A DNA stretch of 64,000 nucleotides, taken from Pasteuria penetrans. GTDB taxonomy: Bacteria > Bacillota > Bacilli > Thermoactinomycetales > Thermoactinomycetaceae. The stretch lies in the NCBI RefSeq assembly GCF_900538055.1, contig NZ_UZAC03000002.1:62001-126000 (forward strand), read 5' to 3'. Shown piece by piece: positions 53,110 to 63,254 of the stretch. A model generated the notes under the pieces. The model was not told the DNA's origin. It worked only from the letters and a program-made list of their open reading frames with translations, and searched no databases. How positions within the stretch are numbered: the first letter of the stretch is position 1; each line of letters starts with the position of its first letter. The translations under genes were made by a program, and so were the position numbers.

Positions 53110-53720
53110 AAATCGATTGAAATGGAAACATTCCGACGGCGAGCGGTTTAAGGAAAAAGCGGGACCAGAATTCTCATCAGGTGGGGGATTAAGGACCTCA
53201 GCGGGAGTGAACCGCTCGATAACGAAGCAAAAAGGACCATTCACATCCAAACCGAGGGGTGTGTTCCCACGTCCGGAGGAGCTACAGGAGATGACCCACT
53301 ATCCGAGCGGCATACGGTTGTACAGGCGGAAGAAATCAAATCTAAGGCGCGCTTATACGGAACTTGATAGGGTCCCCCCAACCACGGACGCCTGGCCGTT
53401 GCCAGGCGGGGCAAGGCAAGGAAGGCCAGGAATAACGGAGGAGGGACCCATACATGGGGTCAGATCAAGCCCATAGTAGCGATGAAACCTTGTAGTGAAG
53501 GTGGGGCGAAGGGGCCGACTCATCCTGATGAAAACAGTAAAACGATAACTTTAGTGGGAAACCCGCTCGAGGAGATCACCAGAACCCCGAAGAAAACACC
53601 TCTGTAATCGAAGTAGGACCTAAACGGTCTGAAGATTGGGCTGAGAAAAGCCGCGTAATGGAAGACTATTACATATCAGTTCTGTGAAAGGGCCGGCTGA
53701 AATGCCAGCCCTATCCATCA
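53110..53720 (+). mobile_element. Group II intron relic with 3' domain
   Basis: Plus strand: CGCTTATACGGAACTTG (~53,350), CATGGGGTCAGATCAAGCCC, ATAGTAGCGATGAAACC, ACTCATCCTGATG, and a domain V-like end (AAAGCCGCGTAATGGAAGAC to CAGTTCTGTGAAAGGG), followed by GCCGGCTGAAATGCCAG. The same words occur at 8.1-8.35 kb and, on the minus strand, around 57.9 kb. A 119-residue frame over the first half (53,117-53,476) is not protein-like. The RT gene is absent. Confidence 0.6.
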
Positions 53721-53989
53721 TACCCAACCACGTGATTTCGTGGAAAGGAACCCCTGTAATGCCCCTTATACTATGTAAGGATCCCTAGGGGGGACCACAA
53801 ACCACCCACTCCTGAACTCTACAGCACAAAATAGGATAAAATCTAATCTAGGAAAGAGAATGGTAATAAAACTGGAGGCCTGTCCATATCGTTCTTTCTT
53901 ACAACCGTTTCTGCAAATCATTCTACCGAAAAACCGCCTGGATTCCCCCTCCTGAAACTCCTGCTATCAATAAGAATCACACCCATGAT

Positions 53990-54374
53990 CAACTAATCAT
54001 TCAAAAGACCTGAAAAAACAGACCAAGATTGGAATCCTGGGATAAACCTCACTCCAAAATGAGCATACCGTTGCGAATCTAAACCCAATCCCAACACAAT
54101 GAGGGACCGTAACGTCGGCCATGCCCAAAGGAAACACAGCAAAAACAGAGAGAGGAGGAAACCGGAAAAAACTAACCATTCAGGCGTCGATTTGGGCAAC
54201 GAAAAAAGTACACCCAATAACCCCCCTTTCCACTTTGAATGTGGGATCCACCATTCCCACAAGATAGATATTATTAAAAATTAAAAAATAAAGGGATACA
54301 AGTGGAAGTAATACGTTGGCCACCCTACCCCAATTCTGAAATGCCCCCCGACGGGGGGCTGTTCTCCAACACCA
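53990..54374 (-). pseudogene. Partial tandem duplicate of the CPBP protease gene
   Basis: Residues WKGGLLGVLFSLP, PEWLVFSGFLLS and GLGLDSQRYAHF repeat residues ~66-140 of the adjacent protease, and DNA at 54,285-54,370 repeats 55,260-55,345 almost exactly. Extra Gs near 54,350 shift the frame. Only the N-terminal third is present. The junction with the intact gene lies at its stop codon. Confidence 0.8.
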
Positions 54375-55433
54375 CTACATGGCGATAAGAAAAGTCCATG
54401 AAAAAACCATAACATTATAAAGGGCATGGCCCCACATGGATAACCACAATGAGTACCGGCGCGCCACCCAACCCAGCAACAAGGATCCCATGAATAGGAA
54501 TAGGAATTCAAACCAACTATAACCGTTAGCAAAATGAAACAAGGAAAACGCGACACTGGAAACCAGAATCCCCACACGCGGTTGGAGAGCCCCCCTGAAC
54601 AGTAGCTCCTCACCGACACCTGGACATATCCCTAAAAGGGGAACCGTAACCCAAGCCAACGGAGGAACAACAGGAGCCGGGGGTGGTATGTGAAAAAAAT
54701 CATCTCCTATCAGCCCCACCACCAACCCCTCCACGATGAAGTTGGCAACAATAAGGAGACAAACCAGGAAAAAACCCTTCCATGTCGGCCTCTTATTCAA
54801 CCCTAACCGCTCCCATATACCTCGCCAACTTCTGCGACCAGTACCCCATCCTACAACCAATAAAGCAAGGACACCATTCATTAATAGAATGTTAATCAGC
54901 AAAGTCCCAATCAATGATGAGGAGGATCCCTTACCAATGTGTTCCATAAGGTTAGGGGGATTCAGGAATACCCACACAAACACAGTCACAATGAAAAGGG
55001 AAAACACCCAGCAAACCATACAACGGTGAGCGTACCGTTGTGGATCTAAACCCAATCCCGACACAATGAAGGAACGAAACGTCGGCCATATCCAAAAGAG
55101 ACACAGCAAAAACGGGGAGAGGAGGAAACCGGAAAAAACTAACCATTCAGGCACCGATTCGGGTAACGAAAAAAGTGCACCCAATAACCCTCCTTTCAAC
55201 TTTGCCTTAAATGTGGGATCCATCGTTCCCACAAGGTAGATATTATTAAAAATTAAAAAATAAAGGGATGCAAGTGGAAGTAATACATTGGCCACCCTAC
55301 CCCAGTTCTGAAATGCCCCCCGACGAGAACTGTTCTCCAACACCACTATATGACGATAATAGGATTGATCAAATTTCATTAAGGTCCATACCATACACAG
55401 GGTAAAAAACAAAGACAACAAGGAGGAAACCAT
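54375..55433 (-). CDS. CPBP-family intramembrane metalloprotease
   Basis: About 352 residues with seven or eight membrane helices. The C-terminal CPBP (Abi/CAAX) core has GVGEELLFRGAL (E-E-x3-R), FSLFHFANG (F-x3-H) and GHALYNV (H-x3-N/B), the expected catalytic residues. Members process prenylated or other membrane proteins, and in bacteria several are linked to bacteriocin immunity; the target here is unknown. ATG 55,433 follows AAGGA; a GTG two codons earlier is possible. The stop codon TAG sits at a recombination junction with the duplicate fragment downstream, so the last few residues may differ from the ancestral end. Confidence 0.85.
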   Translation of the reverse strand: MVSSLLSLFFTLCMVWTLMKFDQSYYRHIVVLENSSRRGAFQNWGRVANVLLPLASLYFLIFNNIYLVGTMDPTFKAKLKGGLLGALFSLPESVPEWLVFSGFLLSPFLLCLFWIWPTFRSFIVSGLGLDPQRYAHRCMVCWVFSLFIVTVFVWVFLNPPNLMEHIGKGSSSSLIGTLLINILLMNGVLALLVVGWGTGRRSWRGIWERLGLNKRPTWKGFFLVCLLIVANFIVEGLVVGLIGDDFFHIPPPAPVVPPLAWVTVPLLGICPGVGEELLFRGALQPRVGILVSSVAFSLFHFANGYSWFEFLFLFMGSLLLGWVARRYSLWLSMWGHALYNVMVFSWTFLIAM

Positions 55434-55575
55434 AATCACCGGATCCTTCCCATATCAATAGTATGAAACCAAATGAAAAAATACTATCTTCACCGCAGCC
55501 ACCACATAGACATAACAAAACCACGTCAAAACTTTTATCCTAAATCCTACAATAACCTGATATAGAACTTGGGAT

Positions 55576-56124
55576 TCAACAAAACCAGCGATGACATATC
55601 AAAACTGAAGCCAAAAAACCAACCGTATCAGCCAACAAGCCGACAATGAGAGCATAGCGAGCCTTACGGATCCCAATAGACCCGAAGTAGACAGCCAGTA
55701 TATAGAGTGTTGTATCTGTGCTACCCTGAATCGTCGAAGCAAGATTACCAATGAAAGAATCCGGACCGTGGTGCCGCAAGAGATCCTCCACAAAGGCCAA
55801 TGATCCCGTTCCACTGAGGGAGCGCAAAAATCCTAGGGGAAATACTTCCTTGGGAATGGAAACAAACTCCAACAACGGTACAAAAAAATCCACAAGTAGC
55901 GTAAGTGCACCACTCTCCCGAAAAACAGCAATCGCTACCATCATCGCCACCAGATGGGGTAAAAGGGAAAGAACCATAGGAAAGGCTTGCTCAGCCCCCT
56001 CCACAAAAACCGTCATCAAAGGGATACGACGGAGATAAGCTATGATAGGAATGAACAATAGTAAAAAGGGCACAAAAATCCTACTAAGATTGGATAACAC
56101 CTCGAAAAACACAGAAACCACCAC
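55576..56124 (-). CDS. spmB: Spore maturation protein B
   Basis: A membrane protein needed for spore core dehydration, acting with SpmA. 182 residues, four or five helices, including the nucleoside-transporter-like Gate region (SLLPHLVAMMVAIAVFRESG) and SGTGSLAFVEDLLRHHGPDSF; STIQGSTDTTLYILAVYFGS is the family signature. The GTG start follows AGAGGGG directly after the spmA stop (6-base gap), so the two are cotranscribed. Confidence 0.95.
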   Translation of the reverse strand: MVVSVFFEVLSNLSRIFVPFLLLFIPIIAYLRRIPLMTVFVEGAEQAFPMVLSLLPHLVAMMVAIAVFRESGALTLLVDFFVPLLEFVSIPKEVFPLGFLRSLSGTGSLAFVEDLLRHHGPDSFIGNLASTIQGSTDTTLYILAVYFGSIGIRKARYALIVGLLADTVGFLASVLICHRWFC

Positions 56125-56130
56125 ACCCCT

Positions 56131-56739
56131 CTATGGCTTACGGGAACGATTGGGAAGGTAACGAAAGACATAGTAACGAAATACTCGATCAAAAAATAAC
56201 GCCGCTATAGTTGCTGCCGTAGTAGCCAGTAGGGTAGGAACAATAATGGATGTGGGGTCCTTGGAATGGTACTGCATTCTCAAACCCAATAGAAGGGTGG
56301 GTACCAAAGTAAGCCCCGAAGTATTGAGTGCCAGTAACGTACACATAGCCGGGGTAGCTACAGTCTTGTCAAAACTCAACTCCTGCAGTTGTTGCATAGC
56401 CTTGATACCGCTTGGCGTAGCCGCATTCCCCAATCCAAATAAGTTCGCTACGATGTTCGATACAATGTAACCATGGGCTGGATGATCCACAGGTACATCG
56501 GGGAAAAGGCGCCTGACAACGGGCCGCAACCAACGGGCCAATACTCCCAACACCCCGGCTACCTCTGCTAGCCGCATCATCCCCATCCAAAGGACCATCA
56601 CACCCAACAAGCCAATACATACCTGAATAGCTCCCTGTGCCCCATTCAAAGCCGCCATACTCACCTCTTCCAGGCGTCCCGTCCAAACGGACGCTACTAC
56701 ACCCGTAACCAACAACAACCCCCAGAGGACATGAATCAA
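56131..56739 (-). CDS. spmA: Spore maturation protein A
   Basis: Partner of SpmB in spore core dehydration. 202 residues, five helices. ANLFGLGNAATPSGIKAM and LLALNTSGLTLVPT are typical of SpmA. The start is TTG 56,739, six bases after GAGGGG; it overlaps the stop of the duplicated dacB 3' end (TTGA). In Bacillus dacB-spmA-spmB form one sigma-E operon; here dacB is 1.5 kb away. Confidence 0.94.
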   Translation of the reverse strand: MIHVLWGLLLVTGVVASVWTGRLEEVSMAALNGAQGAIQVCIGLLGVMVLWMGMMRLAEVAGVLGVLARWLRPVVRRLFPDVPVDHPAHGYIVSNIVANLFGLGNAATPSGIKAMQQLQELSFDKTVATPAMCTLLALNTSGLTLVPTLLLGLRMQYHSKDPTSIIVPTLLATTAATIAALFFDRVFRYYVFRYLPNRSRKP

Positions 56740-56915
56740 GGAACACCCCTCCCGTAAGAGTAGCCGTAGGACATCACCACATACCTACACACCCCAAAAC
56801 GCTGCCATATAACAAAATGGGGGGACACCAAACCCGCGATGATCGTTGTCCCAATGATACGTACACGGCCTATTGAGGTTTTAGTACCCTGCAAACACAA
56901 AAAAGGATTAGGAAC
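56697..56915 (-). repeat. Duplicated dacB 3' end and spmA 5' end, copy next to spmA
   Basis: Matches 58,172-58,410 (same strand, direct repeat) at ~75-80% by eye. Translated on the minus strand it gives GTKTSIGRVRI and ends in VP-stop, against GTKNPIGRVRI and VP-stop in the intact dacB. It is the original junction of a once contiguous dacB-spmA. Confidence 0.8.
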
Positions 56916-58171
56916 TTACCACCGCTGATTGATGTCCTATGCTCATTGGTTAGGTTCGCAGTCCTCCGGGGCAATCCGAACAAGAAAGAAGTTGCCTACC
57001 GGAATTGTGAACAAAATGCAGTTCTAATCTGTAGCGGGGGACCCCGATCCAACCCTTCGGAATCATACACAGAGAAAAAAACTCTAGAAGAGTAGAGAGT
57101 GCCAGGAAACTGGAGATCGGGTGGGGGAAGCTCCTCCCCTTCCCTAGGGATGTCCCAGAGTACATCCCTAGGCCCCATAACGAATGAATCATGTTCGATT
57201 GAACCGGTACTTACGTGGCGGGGACAGGTGCACAGAACACTATTCATACAAGATTTAGATTGGGAATGATAGGGATGGCCCCTACCCCAAAACATTTGTA
57301 TTTGAATAGTAAGGCTTTTAAAATAAATTAAAAGACAGATTCAATAAAAGCCTACATATAGCATAAAGGGATTAATATATAGAATGTTATGAGTACATAG
57401 AAGCAAAAACGGAGAGTAAGGTAGGGAGTACCTGAATAGCCAACTCGTGCCGTCCATACTTTGGACCCTTACACCCAGAGGAAGACACGGAAAACGTAAC
57501 ACCAGACTAGGCAAAATCCTATGGAACCATAAGAGCCACATAATGCAAGAGTAGTACGTATGGTTCTGTGAGGGGGTTGGCTGAGATGCCATCCCTACCC
57601 GACGTGTTTACATCTGCCCGGATTTGAATTTCCCCCTTCGATACGTTGCCGGCCGGTTCGCTTGCGCTCATCTTCCTCAACGTTCACCAAGCAAAGTCAT
57701 GCCTCGCCTTTTCCCTAGCCGCTCACGACCCATGCCTTTACCATAAGACGCGCTAGGGAGGTTTGGAACCTACTATCTATCGATCGGTTCCAAAAAGGGT
57801 CTGCTCCTTTCATCTTTTTTGCACCTAGCTCGGCGCACGACCTCCCAAGTTCCGTATAAGCGCCTAGATTAGGTTCCATCCGGTCTATACGCCGCATGCC
57901 GCCCGGATCGTAAGTAGGTCATCCTCCGTAGATTCTCCCGACGTGGAACCACACACCTCGGTTTGGACATGAACCGTTCCTTTCGATGCTGCGTCCTCGA
58001 ATGGTTCACTTTCCTAAACCGCTCACCCACCGGAGTATCTCCACACCAGCATTGTTAGATGGTTGGAAGCCTGCTCCTACCAACCAGCTCCGCCAATTAC
58101 AACCTCCACCACTCATACGGCTTTCTCGATACACTTGTTCGGAAATTTCCACCCCCAACGGAATGCTCTGC
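56916..58171. mobile_element. Intron-like DNA between dacB and spmA
   Basis: Several blocks are shared with other relics in the window. 56,932-56,965 matches 43.96 kb. 57,470-57,600 is a plus-strand group II 3' end (GAGCCACATAATGCAAGAG to GTATGGTTCTGTGAGGGGG, then TTGGCTGAGATG). 57,640-58,160 on the minus strand contains GCTTATACGGAACTTGGGAG and hairpins such as TTGGAACC with GGTTCC. No intact gene is present. It is most simply read as nested or rearranged group II intron remnants. Confidence 0.55.
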
Positions 58172-58410
58172 CACGGACGCTATACACCCGTAACTAGCAA
58201 CAAATTCCCGGGGGATTATAAATCAATAATCAGGGAACATCCCTCCCCCGTACAACGGCCCGGGACACCACCTCATGCCAACAGGACGCCAAGGAACGCT
58301 GCCGCATAACAGAATGAAGGGGCACCGAACCCAATGATTGTTGCCCCAATGCAATACGTACACGACCTATTGGATTCTTAGTACCTTGCAACCGGGAGAA
58401 AGGATAGGCG
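58172..58410 (-). repeat. Duplicated dacB 3' end and spmA 5' end, copy at the dacB end
   Basis: Direct-repeat partner of 56,697-56,915. After the dacB stop it continues with ~50 bases resembling the spmA start region (GTTACGGGTGTATAGCGTCCG) before diverging. Confidence 0.8.
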
Positions 58411-59504
58411 ATCACCGGCCTGATTTCAACATGATTCTCCTCCTCCGAGGACAGAGGATAGGAAAATTCACCCCCCACAGCAATCCCCACATCTGTTGGC
58501 CATTTCCGATCTTTCGATCCAAACGACGGTAGGATCTGACCTGAACGCACCAAAGTCCGCAGACGATACTGTAAAAAACCGTATTCAAACATATTAATGG
58601 CATCACGCCAATCATTTCCATCATTAAGAGTGACAGCTACCAACTGCATACCATTCTTAGTAGCAGAGGAAACTAGAGTGCGGCCGGACCGCTTTGTATA
58701 CCCCGTTTTAACACCGTCCGCCCAGGGATACAAACGCAACAACTTATTCTTATTATAGAATTTTCGTCCATTGGGCATATCAGGCCAAGGTACAATGGCC
58801 ACCTGAGAACTCACAATTTTACGAAAATTGTTATTATGTAGTGCATAAGCCGCAATCTTGGCAAAGTCATAGGCAGAACCATAATGCCCGGGTGTGTTCA
58901 ACCCATGTGGATTCTGAAACTGGGTATTACAAAGTCCGAGGTGCTGTAATTTTTCATTCATTAAATAAACAAATCCATGTATAGATTGACCTATATGATC
59001 TGCAATAGCAATGGCAGCATCATTACCAGAGCGAAACAAAAGCCCGTACAACAAACTCCCCAGGGGAACCTTCTCCCCCGCGCGCAAATAAATAGAAGAC
59101 CCCTCCGCTCCTACCGCATAGGGAGGAACGGTAACGATGTCATCCCAATGACCATGTTCTAAGGCAATAATAGCCGTCATAATTTTTGTAATACTTGCCA
59201 CCAACCGTGGTTCGTGGGGACGCTTGGCGTACAAAACGCGTCCCGAAGAACGCTCCATCAAAACAGCGGCATACGCGGTGGGGGCCAAATCGGGCGTGGG
59301 TGTTGTTACAGCATCCTTCTCCCCTTGGGAAGGGGGTAACAGGGCAGGCTGTTGATCCCCCTCTTCTTCCTCATCCTTCCCCCACGCACTCTCCATAGCC
59401 GCCGCTCGGAATGAATTCTCTGTAATGAACCACCCCCCCCCCATTACCCACAAGAAGATCCCATTCCATAAAAGACACCATACCTGTGTCTTGAGCACCC
59501 GCAC
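58230..59504 (-). CDS. dacB: Sporulation D-alanyl-D-alanine carboxypeptidase (DacB-like)
   Basis: A penicillin-binding protein 5* type enzyme that trims pentapeptides and controls cortex cross-linking during spore formation. 424 residues: signal peptide (~5-25), a polar Glu/Pro-rich insert (~40-72), then the S11 peptidase core with SITK (Ser104, Lys107), FRSGNDAA (SxN motif) and GVKTGYTK (KTG motif), all intact. A beta-rich C-terminal domain follows. A GTG start lies after AGGGGGCAGGGACA. The choice of dacB over dacF rests on spmA/spmB downstream, as in Bacillus. The C-terminus lies in a duplicated segment and may have drifted. Confidence 0.9.
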   Translation of the reverse strand: MRVLKTQVWCLLWNGIFLWVMGGGWFITENSFRAAAMESAWGKDEEEEGDQQPALLPPSQGEKDAVTTPTPDLAPTAYAAVLMERSSGRVLYAKRPHEPRLVASITKIMTAIIALEHGHWDDIVTVPPYAVGAEGSSIYLRAGEKVPLGSLLYGLLFRSGNDAAIAIADHIGQSIHGFVYLMNEKLQHLGLCNTQFQNPHGLNTPGHYGSAYDFAKIAAYALHNNNFRKIVSSQVAIVPWPDMPNGRKFYNKNKLLRLYPWADGVKTGYTKRSGRTLVSSATKNGMQLVAVTLNDGNDWRDAINMFEYGFLQYRLRTLVRSGQILPSFGSKDRKWPTDVGIAVGGEFSYPLSSEEENHVEIRPVIAYPFSRLQGTKNPIGRVRIALGQQSLGSVPLHSVMRQRSLASCWHEVVSRAVVRGRDVP

Positions 59505-59716
59505 TGTCCCTGCCCCCTATCCTCTAAAATTTATAAAAAATGTTCTAAGATGGGAACTAGGCCAACTGTCACCCCTGTTATGCTTTATGATATACTGGAT
59601 CCCTCAGTTTCTTGCCTGCAACATGGTATGGGTTCAAGGAATTTGGTACCCCCAATTTACTGATATTTTGACATAAAAATATAATTTTTGTAAAAATAAA
59701 AATTAGGAAGGCCGGT

Positions 59717-61366
59717 GTGTTGTACATGGCAAACCTTGAACTTTTGCGGGGTGGGAAGAGAATCAGTGTACAACCCGCCACCGACCGATTTTTTGTAGTT
59801 CCCAACCGTACGAAGGCAATGACCGATTTAGCCTCTCTACCCGGTGTCCAGTCCGTCCAACGTTTATCCCAGGACGCCTGTCTTGTGGACACTGTAGAGG
59901 GGGGAGATTCTGCAACACTCTCACGGATCGGGAAAGAAGCAATCCACGTTCAGCCCACCTATCAATCCGTCATGGATCCCGCCTCATCCTACGATGTCAC
60001 CCGTTGCATCCTACTTTCCTTCACCAACCAAACTACCGTAGTAGAAAGAGAGAGAATTGTAGAAAAGTTCCGTCTCAAGGTTTTGCGGGAAGAGATCCAT
60101 CATCTGGTAGTTGAGGTTGAAACGGACAGGGATGTCGTGGAACTTTCCTGCGAATTGAAGGAATCACCTGAAGTGTCCTATGCTGAACCCAATATCTACG
60201 AAAATCTCACCACCCATCATCAACACATCCCAACCGATTCCCTTTTCCCCCGACAATGGCATCTGCACTCCCCTGAACGTCGCGTCCAACTCGTACCTGA
60301 GGCCGGTGTATACGCCCCCGATGCCTGGTACATCACACGGGGATCCCGTTCTATCGTTGTTTCGACCATTGACGATGGCTTCGATTTGCAACATCCAGAT
60401 CTAGTGGGTGAAGGAAAAATCATTCATCCCCTTGATTATGCAGATCATACCAATGATCCGAGCGCCAAACGGGCTAGTGAAAGACACGGTACCGCCTGTG
60501 CCGGTGTAGCTATCGCGGAGGAAAATGGAAGGGGAACAGTAGGGGTAGCCCCCGGATGTGCCTGGATGCCCGTACGCATGCCCCTCCGCATCGATGATGC
60601 CACCCTATACTCACTCTTTCAAACCGTAGGCAGGTATGCCCGCGTTCTGTCCTGCAGCTGGGGACCCATTATGCCTTCCTACCGACCCATACCCACCTCA
60701 TTAGCGGAATTATTTGGACAATTAGAACAATCAGGGGGACCGGACGGCAAGGGCTGCATCGTTTGCGTAGCCGCCGGTAATGATAACCTGCCCCTGAGTG
60801 GGGATCATTACTACTACCTCAAGAACAAGGAAATTGTTAGGATAGAACGTCCTATCCTAAACGGATTCGCCGCCCACCCCGCCAATTTCACCGTAGCAGC
60901 CACTACCAGCCTCGGTACACGCGCCGCCTACTCCTCCTGGGGAAAAGAAATCAATTGCTGCGCACCCAGCAACAATGCCAACCCCTACAATCGGGACTAT
61001 GTTCCTGGGTTGGGGATCTGGACCACGGATCGTGAACCCGGTGGATACGCTACATCCTCCCATTACACAGGCACATTTGGTGGAACCTCAAGTGCCACAC
61101 CCTTGGTAGCAGGCATAGCAGCCCTTGTTCTATCGACAAATCCCCACCTCTCGGCACGGGAAGCAAAAAAGATTCTCCATGAGACGGCGGATAAAATTAA
61201 GGACACCTCCCCTGATCTATGCGGAAAATATCGTGGCGATTACGATTCCGAGGGGCATAGTCTCTGGTTTGGTTATGGGAAGATCAATGCAAAACGCGCA
61301 GTGGAAACGGCCTATGCCCGTAAACCGGTAATCGCAAAATCTATTCCACTGCAACCCATACGATAA
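59717..61366 (+). CDS. Subtilisin-like serine protease (S8 family)
   Basis: 549 residues. Catalytic Asp219 (TIDDGFD), His257 (ERHGTACAG), the oxyanion Asn in VAAGND and Ser in GGTSSATP are all present. The first ~190 residues hold two propeptide-like parts, the second ending in VSYAEPNIYENL, which resembles an I9 inhibitor end. There is no signal peptide, so the enzyme may act in the mother cell or forespore, as spore-associated subtilases do. AGGAAGG lies five bases before GTG 59,717 (chosen) and 14 before ATG 59,726. It is the only plus-strand gene in this spore cluster. Confidence 0.9.
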   Translation: MLYMANLELLRGGKRISVQPATDRFFVVPNRTKAMTDLASLPGVQSVQRLSQDACLVDTVEGGDSATLSRIGKEAIHVQPTYQSVMDPASSYDVTRCILLSFTNQTTVVERERIVEKFRLKVLREEIHHLVVEVETDRDVVELSCELKESPEVSYAEPNIYENLTTHHQHIPTDSLFPRQWHLHSPERRVQLVPEAGVYAPDAWYITRGSRSIVVSTIDDGFDLQHPDLVGEGKIIHPLDYADHTNDPSAKRASERHGTACAGVAIAEENGRGTVGVAPGCAWMPVRMPLRIDDATLYSLFQTVGRYARVLSCSWGPIMPSYRPIPTSLAELFGQLEQSGGPDGKGCIVCVAAGNDNLPLSGDHYYYLKNKEIVRIERPILNGFAAHPANFTVAATTSLGTRAAYSSWGKEINCCAPSNNANPYNRDYVPGLGIWTTDREPGGYATSSHYTGTFGGTSSATPLVAGIAALVLSTNPHLSAREAKKILHETADKIKDTSPDLCGKYRGDYDSEGHSLWFGYGKINAKRAVETAYARKPVIAKSIPLQPIR

Positions 61367-62024
61367 AATTTCCTTCCCCATCACCATTCTCACAAACTAT
61401 AGATATAAGCAAACGATATATGTCCCCTTCCCCGCTGTTACCAGAAAAAAATCATGGTGTAGGATGGGGACCGGGGGGATTCTATCTCCCTTTTTTGTGG
61501 TTTTTTGCAGTGTAAAAGGCACCCCCAGTGATCCTCATTCACCCCCCTGAGTATTCCGCCTTTCATATTCTCTCTGTAACCATCGTTTTAGCATAAGGTA
61601 TCCCTATTGTGAAAGGCAAAATGTATGATGCAAGCAGGAAAAAATATGCTCCATACCTATCCCTGATTCGTAACTCTTCAGAACAACAGTCACTATGTAC
61701 CAGAAATGCCCCACCAACCAGAACTTTCTGCCCAAGACACGGTAACAAATCTCCCCACAAAGGGTTACGGGGTCACCGGGAACTCTCAGAACATACAAGG
61801 GGGCCCCACGAGAATTTACACGACACTCCGGGATGCGGTTGAAAGGTCCCCCCAGTTACAGGGGAATCAACGCAGGGTACATCGGTACCCCTTTCGCTGT
61901 TGCACTATCCATATTTCCCTATGAAATCCATATCCCTCTTCAGAATCGGGAAGGGGATTCGTAACAATATCCGAAAGGCAAACTTCACTCATCATCCGAA
62001 CGACGGCGATGAGTTGGGTTGTTG
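61367..62024. other. Intergenic, no gene recognised
   Basis: About 650 bases between the convergent protease and gerW genes. No clear terminator; small frames at 61.6-61.9 kb lack coding features. Confidence 0.5.
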
Positions 62025-62510
62025 CTACCCACCATTATTGCTCTGCGTCCCTCCATCTGCTGACTCACTACCATTTTTTTGCATCGCGTTCTTTACTTTA
62101 TCGAGCAGAGAAGGTGTCATTTCGATCAGTCGGTCATAGAGATGATGACCCCCCTTAAGGTTTAAGAGTTGCACCTGACCACCACTGTTCACCACAAGAA
62201 AGGCCACCGGGGTGATGGAAACCCCACCCCCACTCCCCCCACCAAAGGGATAATCCTTAGGAACATCACCATGGGTGGGGATTCCCCCATCTCCACCCTT
62301 ACGGACCATAGCTCCTTTAGCATCTTGCATAGAACAGGCGGAAAACTCACTTCCCCCAGCGGCAAAACCAAAACCTACACGTGAAACGGGAATGATAGTT
62401 TGCCCATCAGGTGTTTCAACAGAATCACCAATGATCGTATTGACGTCAACCATCTCTCGGATGCTCTCCATGGCTGTTTCCATCAATCCCTGAATCGGAT
62501 GTTGGCCCAT
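62025..62510 (-). CDS. gerW: Spore protein GerW (YtfJ)
   Basis: Needed in Bacillus for germination in response to alanine. The 161-residue protein from ATG 62,510 (after GGGAGGAGCTC) has the family start with HPIQGLMETAMESIREMVDVNTIIGD, then TIIPVSRVGFGFAAGGSEF and a Gly-rich turn before GVSITPVAFLVV, all typical. The polar Ser/Gly/Asn tail varies in the family. It lies directly downstream of ytfI, as in Bacillus. Confidence 0.93.
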   Translation of the reverse strand: MGQHPIQGLMETAMESIREMVDVNTIIGDSVETPDGQTIIPVSRVGFGFAAGGSEFSACSMQDAKGAMVRKGGDGGIPTHGDVPKDYPFGGGSGGGVSITPVAFLVVNSGGQVQLLNLKGGHHLYDRLIEMTPSLLDKVKNAMQKNGSESADGGTQSNNGG

Positions 62511-62567
62511 CACATGAGCTCCTCCCTGGTTCGTATTCCCCCAACGTATACCCATTCCCAATTGGGG

Positions 62568-63254
62568 TTACCCCCGCTGGTGATAAAGGGATTCACGCAT
62601 GATGTCCCGTAACCTATTTAAAAACAAGGACTTCACAGCAAGGATAGCATGTCCAATCTGAAAATGAATGATACCATGAATCTCAACCACAAAACGTTTC
62701 TGGGTAAAACAGGGCTGAACTCCCAATTGGGGCGGGGCTAGAAATTGTACATTGCGTACCAACCACTGGATCGTCCATGTTTTACCCATCCATACGAGGG
62801 CTGTGATCCACCCCGAATCGGCAGCATCCCCAGTACCAATCTCGGTCCTCCAAACAAGGTGTTCACAACGGACAACCCCCAAAAAAGCCCCCATAAGGGA
62901 TCGTACGAAAGGTAAATAAAGTATGAGTTGTTGGAGGAACTTTATAGATTTGCGTATTATTTTATCATCTATCCTTACACTCTTCTCCTCCTTCCTCTTC
63001 GTCCTCTTCATATGATCCAATTGAAATGTCTCCCTTATCCTTGCATACCATAGAAATCCTTTTTTTTTATTAATAAATCCAATTTCATCTAATTTAATCT
63101 GATACCTAATAAGGCCATACATAGCCCGAATCGATACCGTACCTCTTTCCGCCTTAGGACCTTTATATAAATCTGCTTCAATACGAACAGAACTGAACCA
63201 AATACAGAACAGAACAATGAGGATAAGGGCAATAATGACTAAAGTTATGGTCAC
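62568..63254 (-). CDS. ytfI: DUF2953 protein (YtfI-like)
   Basis: About 229 residues: one N-terminal membrane helix (TITLVIIALILIVLFCIWF), then the DUF2953 pattern with G-x-I-R-Y-Q-I-K-L-D, a basic Lys/Arg-rich middle, and a C-terminal amphipathic region (GIIHFQIGHAILAV). Function is unknown; the neighbour gerW supports the assignment. GTG 63,254 follows AAAAGGTG; an earlier in-frame GTG at 63,299 is possible. It forms an operon with gerW (57-base gap). Confidence 0.85.
   Translation of the reverse strand: MTITLVIIALILIVLFCIWFSSVRIEADLYKGPKAERGTVSIRAMYGLIRYQIKLDEIGFINKKKGFLWYARIRETFQLDHMKRTKRKEEKSVRIDDKIIRKSIKFLQQLILYLPFVRSLMGAFLGVVRCEHLVWRTEIGTGDAADSGWITALVWMGKTWTIQWLVRNVQFLAPPQLGVQPCFTQKRFVVEIHGIIHFQIGHAILAVKSLFLNRLRDIMRESLYHQRG

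Noticed and set aside
53117-53476. A 119-codon ORF in the intron relic at 53 kb
   Set aside because: The DNA matches intron RNA-like blocks found elsewhere in different frames and strands, so it is not selected as protein.
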